From NCBI GenBank assembly GCA_032358255.1, contig JAULBX010012211.1, forward strand, positions 1 through 64,000: a DNA stretch of 64,000 bases, written 5' to 3'. This DNA is from Heterotrichella gracilis (taxonomy: Eukaryota; Sar; Xanthophyceae; Tribonematales; Xanthonemataceae). This document shows, in pieces, positions 32,603 to 44,200 of this stretch (within the stretch, counting starts at the first letter, position 1; each line of letters begins with the position of its first letter). The position numbers were made by a program, and so were the translations under genes. Under the pieces are notes generated by a model. That model saw nothing but the letters and a program-made list of their open reading frames with translations. It did no database searches and was not told the DNA's origin.

Positions 32603-34503
32603 AGTGCCTGCAAAACCCTAGACCCTAGACCCATTTCGCACTGGGGGCGTGGGTGCTGGGGAAGGACAGATGGGTAGGCCAGCCATATCCAGATGAGGTC
32701 AGGGGGCTGAGGGGGACATGATGTGAAGGGGCCGCAAAACCCTAAACCCTGGACCCATTTCTCAGTGGGGACATGGACGCTGGGACAAGGCTGGTGGGTT
32801 GGGCGGATTCGGGTCAGGTCAGGGGGCCGAGGGGGGCAAGAGGGAGCGCTTTTGGAATAAAGGCTAGGAGTGCAATTGCAGGCAGGCGAGAAGGGACAGT
32901 TCGATCTGGTTGGGGAGATGTCAGGGACTGAGGCTGTAGGGGCCAGAGGGTAAACCTCAAACCTTAAACAGTGGGAGACTAGTTGTGGCAGTGGGGGTAG
33001 CAAGGCTGGTGCAAATGTCACCTAGCTGGGCTAGCAATGTGTTACAGGCCAACACTCTCAGGGACAGGCTTTTTGTTGGCTCTTGGTGTGTGCGCGCTCA
33101 TCTGGTTTTGTACCTGCTGTGCAATTGAGTAGCGATGAGTGGTCAGATTGCAAATAGTACAGACTCCCCAATCTGGTAGTGTACATCGAGTAGAATTAGT
33201 AATGGTGCTTACAAAAAATAAATGGCTTTTGCCTGGTAGGGGGTGCGTATCAGATGTGAGGCTTCCAGCCCAAGTTTTCATGACCGAGTCCCAGATGCGG
33301 ATGCCAATGCCTGCCTACTATGCGGCATTAAATGATGCTTCATGGATTACGTGGGTTGTGCAATATTGTCGTTCCTAGTTACATGAGTGTGGTGCGTACA
33401 ACACGGTTTGCTTGATGTGCATAATACTCATGCACTGATTGCCATGGTCACCATCTGCGCTACATACGTTTAGGGTTTAGCTGGGTGTAGTATCCCTCTG
33501 TTGTGGGGATTTTTTACCTGCAACCAGGGGACCCCAGTGTGTTACACCCCCGTTGTCGCGGTGTTTTTTGCATGACCCCGGGTCTAGGGCCAAGGGCCAG
33601 CCATGCTGCAGTACAAACGCTTTCAAAGGACACCATCGGCTGCATGCAAGCCATCAGTAGTGCTTCTATTATTTTCTATTAGTTTGATAGCCTTGACATA
33701 CAGCCTGGGGGCTCGTGCAATGCAATTAATTTAGATGCCATGCAAATGGAAGTGGGTGATTTTTGGGTTACCCATGCTGCCTCATGATCAGCTCAGCCTG
33801 CTGTTTTTAATTGCCCCAATTGACGGGTCATGTTGAGCACTCGATAAGATACTATGCCCTCGCTGAGGGCTAACAGGTCAATAGTTGAGCTGCTCGCGGG
33901 CCGCCGGCTGTTCACCAATTTGGTGTGACTGTAAATCATTTGGCAATGCCCCTTGCAGGCGACTCATGACTTCAAATAGGCGACGTCAAATAGTTATTGT
34001 TATTAACAATAATTAATAACTTTCAAATTTTATTTACAAATTCTAAGAAAAGTCTCCCTGGCCACCCAGTCCGAGACTTTCTGAGTCTGCAACCGCGTTA
34101 CAGCACCTGGAATGATGTGGTCATGACGCGACTGAAAACATCAAAGCGCGGCCATATTTACCGTCAAATTGAACCCAGTGGGCCATGCGCTATGCGGGAC
34201 AATATCAGGGTTTGTTCACACTGGGGACACTGTCTTGTATATACTACAGGGAAGAAAGGGAGTAAATACATGCCCATGACTTGTCCAGTACTGACATTCA
34301 GGCATGATGGCAAGATTCAATTAATTGGCTGTCCAATTGCAATGCCTGCCACAAGGACTGTGCACTGCCCATACACAACAACGTGAAACGCATTCCACTC
34401 CAAAAATCTATCTCCCAGCCCGCGGCATGGCACACAGGCTATGCGCTGCAGGCAGCGACCCCAATCCTGCATGTACAACCGACCAATAAGGGATGCAGCA
34501 GAG
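32603..34503. other. Intergenic region between convergent SPX-RING and F-box genes
   Basis: The first 200 bp carry two related segments (CTAGACCCATTTCGCACTGG at 32622 and CTGGACCCATTTCTCAGTGG at 32750), a duplication about 128 bp apart that starts near the SPX-RING stop and includes ATGATGTGAAG of the last codons. The rest is of mixed composition, with AT-rich stretches near 33660 and 33985. No gene recognised. Confidence 0.55.
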
Positions 34504-37500
34504 CTACTCTGCCAGCCGCCCACGCTTGCTCCCGCCCTGCCCCCCCCATCCGCCACCAGCGGGTCCCCCTGCATGCGCCGAGCCCACCTGCCCCGCACCC
34601 CCCACCTCCCCTGCCCCCACCCGCTCCAGATTGAAGCAAAAGTCTAGCAGGCGCACATCGCCGCTGGTTTCAGCCAGCGCCACCCAGCGCGTGCTGCAGC
34701 CGTTCCACTGCGTGAGGATGGTGTGGTCGTGGCGGCAGCGGATGGGGTCGGCCAGAGGCGGAGGGGCGTCGCCGTCATGCGGGGCGGCTTCGGCAGCCGG
34801 CGCCTGTGCGGCTTCGGCATTGGCGGCAGCGGCGTCCGCAGCCGCATGGAGCTCCTGGGGATGGGGTGCCTGGAAAGGGAAAGCCGGATACACTGCCGGT
34901 ACAGGTGCTGGTGCTGGTGCTGGTGCTGGTGCTGGTGCCGGTACCTCCAATGGCGCGGCGTCTTCCTGCTGCTGTGCTGCTGGCGCCGGTGGTGGTGGTG
35001 GTGCTGCATCAACCACTTCCTGCTGATCCTGCAGTGGTGGCCCATGTGCGCCCGGTGGTGCCGCCGGTTCCTGACCCTCCCCCGCTGCACCCCCCTCCTC
35101 CACAGCCTGCTCCCCCCCTGCCCCGCCATCCTCCTCCATGGGCTGCACCCCATTGCCATGCACAGCGCCCTCCCCCTCCCGTTCAATCAGGTCCACACGC
35201 GTGATGTCGTGCCACGAGTTGTCAGGCAGGGTCCAAAAGGAAACCACGCCATCGTGCGCAGCCTCCTGCAGTAATGGATGAAATTGAACAAATTTCACAG
35301 CATCCCGCGCAAAATTTACTGGTTGTTCGGGAAGTGTGGAGATCGGGTTTTACAGGCCAGATTTACTAGCAAGGTAGCTTTGGGTTCAGCAGTAATTTAA
35401 TACACAGCACAAAGATGTACGGTTTAAATAAGCACATTCATTGGCGTAGAAGGTATAGACACAGAGCAATAGCAGCATCTCTTGTAACTGCACATATTTA
35501 CGGTACCAAATGAGTGTGTAAATTGGTCCTTTTCCTTCCCCTTGCCTGTGGGTCATGGCTGACGGTAGCAAAGGCCACCGCCTCGCGCCCTGGCTCCAGC
35601 CCGTCATCGTACAGCGCGATGGAGGATGCGCGGTTGCGGAAGGCGTTGCGCACGGTGGGCAGCATGGTGACAGACACAGGGGCGCATGTGGGGTCGTACA
35701 GGCGCCCGTCGGTCCCCCACGCGTAGTACTGGAAGTCTCCCCCTGGGTTGACCAGCACCTCGTTGTGGTCGTTGATCACCGCCTGGTCGTCGCACACCTC
35801 GTCGATGCCCCACACAACAACCTGCGGAAGGGTGTAGGGTTCGGGAGTTTAGGGTTTAGTATGTAGGGTTTAGGGTTTGGCATGTAGGGTCAGAGGGACA
35901 GGCACACCTCATCGATGCCCCACTAGGGAATGGTCCAGGTGTGGGGGTCGCGACGCAGATGCACACTTCATCCAAGGCCCACATATATACCTTGCCGCAG
36001 GTTTTAAGGCCTTGTGGTTGTTGTCTTTCAACACCCACCTTAGGCAGCGCGCCAGAGTCGGGGTGGAAATCGCAGCAGCTGGAGTAGATGTCAATGGGAT
36101 AGACCCCTGTGCTGCGCCCATATGGCGAGGGCAGCTGCTTGGTGAGGATGAGGCGGGGCCTGCCCAGCGCCCGGTCTGACACCACCCCCTTGATGACCTC
36201 CCCTTGGCTGTCAGGGGGCGTGATGGCGGTGGAGGTGGATGCAGTGGGGGGGTCGGCCGGCTGCAGCCACAGTGGCGACAGGTCCCATACGTTAACAAAC
36301 CGCAGGTGCGGCTGGAGGGGCAGCAGCTCAAACTGGTAATACACCTGGGCGAGAGGGGAGGGGGATTTGTTTTTTTGTTGACACAGGATTATTGGCCCAT
36401 GAGTGGCAGGAAAGGCAAAATATTGAAGAAGCCTTTTGAAAACAACATCATCTATGTTTCATGGCACGCAACCGCACCACCACCGCCACGCCGCCTCACT
36501 CCCTGCTGATTGAAGCCACTCAGGCAGCCCCGTACCCCCCACTGGCCCCAAGAGGAACCACCACCACCACCACCACCACCAATACACCAACACCATCACC
36601 AACACTCCATGCATCACCATCATCACCACCACCACCACCGCCACCACCACACCACCACCGTCGCCACCACCCCCGCCGCCGCCTCACCGTCAGCTGCTCC
36701 CCGCTGACCGAGGCCAGCACATACAGGCACTCGTGGTCCTCGGGCAGCTCCACGCCCCCTGGCAGCCCCGGAGGCATCACCGGGTGCAGCGTGGCCAGCG
36801 GCTCTGGCGAGAACTGCTTGGCCGCCATGTCCATGAGCAGTATGTCCAGCATGGAGTAGGGCGTGGCCAGCGGCAGCTCGGTGCGCCGGTGGAAGGGCAC
36901 GTATGCGAAGAGCGAGTAGTGGTCGTGGATGGAGGAGCCTCCAGAGAACTCCATGATGCCCAGGCACTGGCCCTGGTGGGGGGTGCGGAGGTGGGGGTGA
37001 CGCATGGGTGGGGAATAAGGGTATGCTGCAACCTCGACATGCATTTGTTGCATCATGGCTCAACGCATTGACCAACATGCGCAATCGCAGGTTGATGAGC
37101 ATGGATTCCTTGTGCACATCCCCTCCTTTGCATCTAGCCCCTTCTCCAACACGCTGTTTCCACATAGTATCTGATTTCTAGTGAGAAGGTACATTTGATG
37201 TTGATTATACCATGCCTCGCAATCCCTTACCTGTAGATTGTACAGCATGAAGTTCTGGTGCACGTCCTCCAGCAGCAGCCGCACCCCTCCCGTGTCATCC
37301 GCGGGGATCAGGAACACGTAATTTACTGGGTGCTCAGCCACCAGCTCGGCAACCATCTCCAGTTCTTGGAGGGGGGAGGGGGAGGAGGAGGGGGAGCCTT
37401 CCGCGTCCCTTTGGGCTGCTAGGGCGGCGGCGCGCACGCGGCGCTCGGCACCACTCCTGCAACAAGGGTGAGGGAAAGTGGGGAATTTGATATGGTTAGC

Positions 37501-39280
37501 AGGTCTAGTGCCTCTCCTTCAATTCCCCTGACTAACAATCCAGAAATTGGTACAATTAACTTTGATCCGTGTTTCAATTTGCTAACGATTTGTGGGTGCA
37601 AACTTTGAAAATGTGTAAGAAATAAATGCATACGAGCAAGCAGTGGCAAGAATGGGGCACAACTGCCTTTGCCAAAAATGCATGCCAGCCCAAGGTTCCA
37701 CAATGTGGTCCACAATGCAACCACACATGGCATAGCAAAGAGTTGCAACCCCTCACGCGGTGCGCAACCACAGCGACAGCAATACTGCCACATGGCGCAA
37801 ATGCGGCAGCCGATGGTGCACCTCCCGCGCCTCCCCACCCACCTGTGCGGCCGGCTGCTGCTGCTGACCCCGCCTGCGCCGCCGCTGGTGGGTGCTGAGC
37901 GCGAGGTGCTGGCGCCAGCGCCAGATTGGCTCCTGGAAAGCCTGGAGGTGAGGCTGTCCACCTTCCACACACCCACCTGCAGGCGGAATGTGTGGGTCCG
38001 TGAAATGGAGGCAGGTGATTGACCGGCGCTTGGCACAGTGGAGTAATGCTAGTGGCTTTACCTACAATGTGTGCAGGATTGCAGGCATACAGGAGCCTAA
38101 ACCCTCCGTGGTTTTCCAACAACGGGGGGTTCTGAGGTTTGTGCCCTGCAGGGTTTAGGGTTGGGGGATTAGGGTTTAGGGTTGGGAATTGAGCACTGGG
38201 GTTAGGGCGCTGCCGTTGTTACCTTGCAGCGCCGGTTGGGCTCCGCATCGCCATGCCCTATCTCAGCAATGGCAGTCACGTAGTTGCCCAGCACCGCCAC
38301 CTTGGACAGCAGCGTGCAGGGGTACAGCCGCGTGGTGTTGAAGCGCGTGAGCAAGGTGCTGGTCTCCAGGTCAACTACCGTCACGCCATGCCCCTTCCAC
38401 TCGGTTGCCTCCCGGTGCTTCCACGCCACCGCAAGGATGTTGTCGATGCAGTTGACTGCAGTGGGGATGCACTGGGGGGGCTCTGTGGGTGGTGTGGTCG
38501 GCAGGCCGGGGCCGAAGATGGAGGGCATGCCTGCGCCATCCAGCCGGAGTGTGGTCTCCTGGCAGAGCCCCTTTTGCCTGTTGCGGCAGCCGGTGATGTG
38601 CTCGATGCAGCGAGCCCTGCGCGCAGGCACCGTTTACTACCATGGTTTACCATTCACGTTCACTGATATGTAAGTTGTGGGAACAGCTCTCATGGTCTGC
38701 TGCATTTTCCAATTGAGGCTCTGGGACAGCAATACATCCAAGCTGTCTTGGATATCGTGGAAGTGCTTGCGAAGCTTTTGAAGGCTTTGGTTAGATTACA
38801 TAAATACATCCATCGGCATGTTGTGTACGGCTGTGGTTGGCAGTATGTGGTATATGTGAGGCAGCTTGCAAGCTGCACCTACCTCCATGACTTCTGACTG
38901 AAATAGCTGTCAACAAAGTTGCAGAGCCTTGACCCGTTTTTGTGCATGAAGTAGCTTTTCCATAGCTCTTCAGAGTACACTGCCTGCTTGAACCCCCTGT
39001 CAGGCAAGAGCGGCTGTCAGATGTCTTCCAGGGGACAGGGATGCAGGAACGGGGGTCAAGTCTGTTGAAAGCATACTGCACTTGTTTCAGGTCAGTCGCA
39101 AAGGTAGGAAGTTTACTGGTGGCAAATCTGTGTTCTCTCCACGAGGTGGTGTGAAACCATCACTTACTTGCAAACGCACGCCAAGCTTCCCCAGTCCAGA
39201 GGTTTGAGCTTCTTTAAAACTAGCCGTAGCAGGTCTTGGGAGTCGGTGAAGCTTTTGAGGAACTTCCCTTCTGGATCCAT
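34504..39280 (-). CDS. F-box protein with long beta-propeller-like C-terminus
   Basis: Exon 1 (39280-39168) and exon 2 (38996-38883) join in phase into an F-box: DLLRLVLKKLKPLDWGSLAC, then VCKGFKQAVYSEELWKSYF and SQKSWR, the LxxL...VC..W pattern that docks SKP1 in SCF ubiquitin ligases. Exon 3 (about 38612-38222) follows in phase, and later exons (about 37975-37840, 37460-37230, 36975-36687, 36345-36040, 35820-35550, 35270-34504) carry beta-rich segments with Trp/Asp motifs such as VGVWKVDSL, VNVWDLSPLWL, HDGVVSFWTLPDNSWHDI and TSGDVRLLDF, suggesting a propeller that recruits a substrate. The last exon holds a Pro-Ala repeat (34904-34945). I do not recognise the subfamily. Exon joins beyond exon 3 are approximate, and the Gly-rich final residues before the stop at 34506-34504 may be over-extended. 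Confidence 0.75.
34904..34945. repeat. Hexamer repeat coding Pro-Ala
   Basis: Seven tandem GGTGCT units, last one GGTGCC (minus strand AGCACC), within the last F-box-gene exon, encoding an uninterrupted (Ala-Pro) run, probably a flexible linker. Confidence 0.9.
35791..35988. repeat. Acceptor-side echoes in the F-box gene with telomere-like spacer
   Basis: The exon segment CGCACACCTCGTCGATGCCC (35791-35810) recurs as GGCACACCTCATCGATGCCC at 35901-35920, 110 bp away, and more loosely at about 35959-35986. Between the first two lies a run of TTTAGGGTTTAGTATGTAGG and GGTTTAGGGTTTGG. Confidence 0.85.
36555..36660. repeat. CCA/CAC trinucleotide-rich tract in an F-box-gene intron
   Basis: Degenerate (CCA)n with CAT and CCG interruptions, ending next to the acceptor of the exon starting near 36687 in plus coordinates (donor side on the minus strand). 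Confidence 0.8.
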
Positions 39281-39861
39281 CGTTTGTTGAAGGTGGGGGG
39301 GATTCGCGATGGGACCCTTGTATGTGGAACCTTGCAATTCCGCAACTAGCAGTTACTATACGGTGATTTATGTACAAACGCCCGCCTCTGCTAGCAAAGG
39401 CTCGACCTTGGATAACATGTTATAACACGGTAGCGCACAGGAGCTCCTGTTGTCGTGGACTCCACTAGCATGCGTCAAGAATTCAGTTAAAACTCAAAGG
39501 AAAACGCTACTCAAGGTATTGCGCAAGCCAGGGCTTTCAGCTGTCGCGCAATAAGGGATAAGCGGTATGCCTCGCCACATATAGTATTCCGCAGTGTCAA
39601 ACACAGAAACCCTATATGCATGCATTGTTGACAGTGGGCACTCGAGGGTGGACGACTCAGAAAGAATTGCAAGCATCGATAACATATATATCGAGCCGTG
39701 GCAACCGGTTGTGCTACCATAACAACTTTGACAATCACTGCCTGCCTGTTGCTTCAACAGACAAGCCGTCAGGCAAACCCAAATATCAACTCACACCTCA
39801 CATCCCACCCAACAACCCTATCACTGCCAACAAAGGCTCGCTGGTGGTGCTGCCCGCAAGG
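39281..39861. promoter_or_regulatory. Shared upstream region of F-box gene (-) and EMC4 (+)
   Basis: 581 bp between divergent start codons. The EMC4 reading frame stays open upstream to 39616, but the residues before 39862 do not look like EMC4, so this is taken as 5' UTR. Confidence 0.55.
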
Positions 39862-40392
39862 ATGGCAGACTTCCGCAAAGGGAGGGTGGAGTTCGACGAC
39901 GCCTCCAGCCTCGCCAGCAACAAGAGGATCCCCGACCCTCCAGGCTACGATGTGGCAGCCATCAGGGAAGTGGACAGTTCCAGCACAGCGGTCACCCGCA
40001 AGAAGGAGGGAAGCCTGCAGCTGAAGCAGCAGGCCCTGATGTCGATGGCCACGGCTCCCTTCAAGAACGTCATAGGGCTGGTGGTTATGATGTACATGAG
40101 TGGGAACGGGGTCCACCTTTTCAGCATCATGATCACCATGTCAGCGCTCTACCAGCCCTTCTCAGCCATCCTGCAGTCAGGCAAGGTCTTCAAGCGGGAC
40201 GAGAATTCAGAAGACGGCAAGAAGCTGGACTACATGACTCCCAGGCTGCTGTTCTGCCTGATCCATGGAGGGGTGCTGCTGTTTGCATTCCACAAGCTCA
40301 ACAAGATGGGCCTCCTGCCCACTAACCTGTCGGACTACATCTCCTTTCTGAAGGTACCCGAGTTCCAAGAGATATCCTTGCCACTATCATAG
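39862..40392 (+). CDS. EMC4: ER membrane protein complex subunit 4
   Basis: A complete 176-residue protein in one exon, matching the family's length of about 180. EMC4 is part of the EMC, which inserts tail-anchored and multipass proteins into the ER membrane. Seen: a charged N-terminus (MADFRKGRVEFDD), the conserved KQQALMSMATAPFKNVIGLV block, a first hydrophobic segment running to MYMSGNGVHLFSIMITMSAL, and a second around PRLLFCLIHGGVLLFAFHKL, then LGLLPT-like MGLLPTNLSDYISF near the end. ATG 39862 is chosen because the upstream in-frame codons lack family similarity. The gene has no intron and no echo, unlike nearly all neighbours, which could mean a retrocopy or simply a compact gene. Confidence 0.93.
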   Translation: MADFRKGRVEFDDASSLASNKRIPDPPGYDVAAIREVDSSSTAVTRKKEGSLQLKQQALMSMATAPFKNVIGLVVMMYMSGNGVHLFSIMITMSALYQPFSAILQSGKVFKRDENSEDGKKLDYMTPRLLFCLIHGGVLLFAFHKLNKMGLLPTNLSDYISFLKVPEFQEISLPLS

Positions 40393-41267
40393 CCTGAGCA
40401 AGGCAGCAGGGGCAGCAGCACGTGCTTGTTTTCACATCAGGTTGAACCATTTTGTTTTCATTGCCACTAAATGCACTGGCTGGCAGGCCAGTGCCGGATC
40501 CCTGCCAGTTTTTAGTGGACACTAGGACCTGCTAGGCAAGCTTGTTCCAGCCATAGCAGTCTCATCTTGATGCTGCAATCACCCAGTGCAGTTCCTGACT
40601 ATTTGGAGTTGGTTGTAGGCGTCAGGCGTAGGTGTTTCCACCAGACACTGCATGACAACAGTATCCAAAGTCAGTTTGTATACAAACAAGCTTGTAAAAT
40701 CTTCGTTACACGCCATGGTCAGACTGTGTGCACACTGATCCTTTCATTGGATGCCGGCACGCTTGGTATGCCGCCAACAGCTACCTGAGCACTTACATGC
40801 ACTCCAGTGAACAAGTCCGGTCGCCCTGTGTGCCCTACAATTTTTGACCTAAACACCCTGCCGTGAGGCCACCGCTGCCTTCTTACCGTTGCAAGCTTGC
40901 CACCAAACCGGACGCTGCCAGGTGCACGGAGAGAAGATGCAAAAAGCGTACAAGTGGTGCTGAAGAATACCGCACCATTTGGCAAATGGCTCAACAATGG
41001 ATATGCATGCGTTACGCACTGACGCATGACAAAATCGTGAGAAGTGTACAGGCAAATGAATTCCAACTTCTGGGCTGACCCTATTGAGGGTTCTCGGCCC
41101 CAACGAAACGGCCCCAATTTGAGCATTACCTAAGAATGCACAAACCGGCCTCAACTTGAGCAAGAAGAGAAAACAAACACAGGTCCAACCCAAAAAAAAG
41201 GTTCATTTTCTGCTGATGCCAGCGCCCACACGCCCCCTGGAGTACACTCTAAAGAAGGAGGACGCCT
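40393..41267. other. Intergenic region between convergent EMC4 and XRN genes
   Basis: A TGTAA element at 40693-40697, 301 nt after the EMC4 stop, is a possible polyadenylation signal. No other feature recognised. Confidence 0.5.
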
Positions 41268-44200
41268 CTACCGCCTGCGGGGGTCCCTGCTGGGCCGCTG
41301 TAGGGCCGCGAATGGGTTGCTCGCAGCATAGGCGGGCGCAGGCGCAGGTGCGTACGCGGCAGGGGGCTGCTGCAGTCCAGGGGGAGCATAATAGCCCTGT
41401 GCAGCGGGTTGCTGGTAGGCTGGCGCCGGCTGCTGGTACACAGGTGCCGCGGCGTATGGCTGCTGGTACCCTTGGCTAGGGTAAGGTGCTGGGGCGCCTG
41501 CAGGAAAAAATGGATGTATGAACAAAATTGAGCAAACGAATGTCAACGCAGCGTATGGCTGCCGATGCCCTTGGTTAGGGTACGGTGCTGGGACACCTGC
41601 ACTTGCGCAATCATGTGAACAGCAGGACAATTAAAACAACAATCACAAACACGGCTGCACAAAAGGCTTGCAAGCGCAGAACCAGCTGACGCCGCAATTG
41701 TTAGGTGAAGTAAAGCAGAGGCAAGTTCAGCATACAGTGAGGGGTAGCCAGCCCCAATGCTAGGGTTCGTACAGTGTCTTTTAACCCCTTAGGGTTGGTG
41801 AGGCCCTCCACCTTCCCTACACCCACCTTGTGCGTATTGTGAGGGGTAGCCACCGTACTGCGCCGCCACCGGAGCCGCGTATCCCCCAGCTGGCCCCATG
41901 CTAGGGTTTGGCGCGGGCCCCGGCTGCTGCTGCTGCCATTGTGGGCGCGCCCCGACCTGTGCGGATGCCTGGTACCCGCCATACTGTGGCCGTTGGCCCT
42001 GCTAAACACCACACAGCCACAGTCAGCATCCATAACATGCACCCAAGTATTCCTGCACTGCTAATAAGAGAACTGTTAAAAAATATAAAGTGTTTCAAGG
42101 TAATAACCGATCCGCACCCAGGACCCATGTGCCAAATTTGGAAATTTCTTTCTACATCACTAAGGTAAGTCCGAAACCCTGCCCTAGCATTTAAATGTAT
42201 GTCTAGACCAATTACATCCTGGACCCCAAATGTAAACAGTCCAGAATGTAATTCATATCACCCTCCTACTGATGCTAATAAATGCCTTGGTTGGGAGGAG
42301 GATTCACCTGGGCGAAGGGAGGCGCCTGGTACCCGCCATAATGCTGCGACTGCTGGCCTTGCTGCACGCCACACACAGCCATGATCAGAGGCCCTAACAT
42401 GCACTTTTGCGCAGTAAGAAAAAAACGAAAAGAACCATAATACTAGGCTGGACCAAAGGCTGCGGAAGATCTACAAACGGTGTAATGATTTGCCCTTGCT
42501 AGGGTAGAATTAAAATTTGGCTGGCTGCTAATCTGGCTGTACTAGTGGAGTGCTTATAACCGGCTAACTAAATAGCAAAATAGCACAATAAAGTGTAAAC
42601 TAGATGAAGATGGTACGTAGGCAGCGTACATAGTATGGCTGCTGTTGGTGGGCTCCCCCCCTGCCCTGGTATCCCTGCTGCGCTGGGGGCTGATAGGGCC
42701 GCTGCTGGTAGCCGCCACCACCACCTCCCATTTGGCCCCCATTATATGCCTGCCCCCTGCCGCCACCGCCCCACTGCCGGTCGCTCTGATTGTTGTACCC
42801 CCTGCCACCACCATTGTAGCCCTGCGCACGTGGAAACCTTGCATTACTTTCTGTGCAAAACACCTTTATTTCCCTTTTCAATTCTGAGAGGCTGCAGGTT
42901 GTCTTAAGATGCACCCACGTATCAAGAAGAGCTAGCCCTTCGCCGCCTCCTACTGGTGGGTGCATCACAATTTTATCACGACTATGATGCATCACCACAC
43001 CAGGACACCACCGCAACCCCCCTGCACCAACCTCGCACCTGGTCGTAGCCGCCCCTGCCCCCGCCCCACCCCCCGCCGCGGCCCCCGCCGCGCCCCCCAC
43101 CCGCCCGCTGCAGCTCAAACTGCAGTGCCCTGTGGCTGCCGTCGCTCAACACCCCCGGCGGTCCGTACTGGTTGTTGGGGTTGCGCCGCCGGTTGTCCTC
43201 GTGCCACAGTGGCTTGGCCTCCTGGAGGTCCTCCTCGCGCACAACAGGCTCCTGGAAAGGGCATAAAAGCGGGTTAAGGATTCATTCTTTAGGACATGGT
43301 CATCTTAAGTCATGGTCTCGGGTCAAGTGTTTAGGGACTGCCCTATTTGGGCAACATGGTTTATGGTTTAGGAGCAGGGACACAGTGAGGATTAGCGGGA
43401 ATTGGGATATGAAGAAGAGGTGATGGCGAGTTATTGTGCAGGTACGTTTAAAATGGTGGGTGCTTTATAAAATAAGGGCAAGAACACCCTAAGCTAGGGT
43501 TCTGCCACCTACATCCAGCACGGCGCCCTCCAGCAGGCAGCAGCGGTGCGTCTGGTGCTCCGGGTTTTGAAACGCCGCCATGCACACGCCGTTTCCGGTG
43601 ATGGGGTCGCCCAAACCCTCGTAGGGTACTGGAATAACCCTAGGGCACGCCTCGCTCACGCACAGCAGCGACCCCGCCATGCCATCGCTGGTTTCTGGGT
43701 CCAAGGGCTTGGGGCTGGCTAGGCGGGTGGCCTCGTCGGCGGTTGCCAGCTTGTCGGAGATCTCGTAGATTTCTGGGGCCAGGGTGTGCGTGGGGCTGAC
43801 AAAGAGGCCGTCCAGCTTGAGGCAGTTGCGCACCCGCTCCTCGCCCTGCAGCTGCTCCTGTGGTGGTGGGGAGGAGGGGGGCACGGGTCAGGAGAGTCCA
43901 GGGTCACCTGTGGCCTCCAGCAGCAGGTACTTTTCGTTTCAGTTTATCTCCGTATTTCGGAAGGGCACACCCCATGCACACACATACAAACCACCCACCA
44001 CCCACCACCCCATCCACACCCACACCTCCACGCCCCCACCCCACCCCACATCCCCCACCACCAACACCACCCACCTCCAGTGGCCGCGTGGCCTCCAGCA
44101 GCCTGTCCTCCTCGATGAAAGGCAGCAGCACCACCCCCTGCCATGCAAATCGCTTGCCGTTCATGTCCACAGCAAACTTGACGGGGTAGAAGTCCAGGAT

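Noticed and set aside
34493-35274. Long plus-strand open frames opposite the last F-box-gene exon
   Set aside because: They arise from GC-rich low-complexity codons (Pro-Ala/GGTGCT repeats) on the other strand and show no family similarity.
36520-36660. His- and Pro-rich frames through the CCA repeat
   Set aside because: Simple-sequence DNA in an intron reads as low-complexity protein in every frame.
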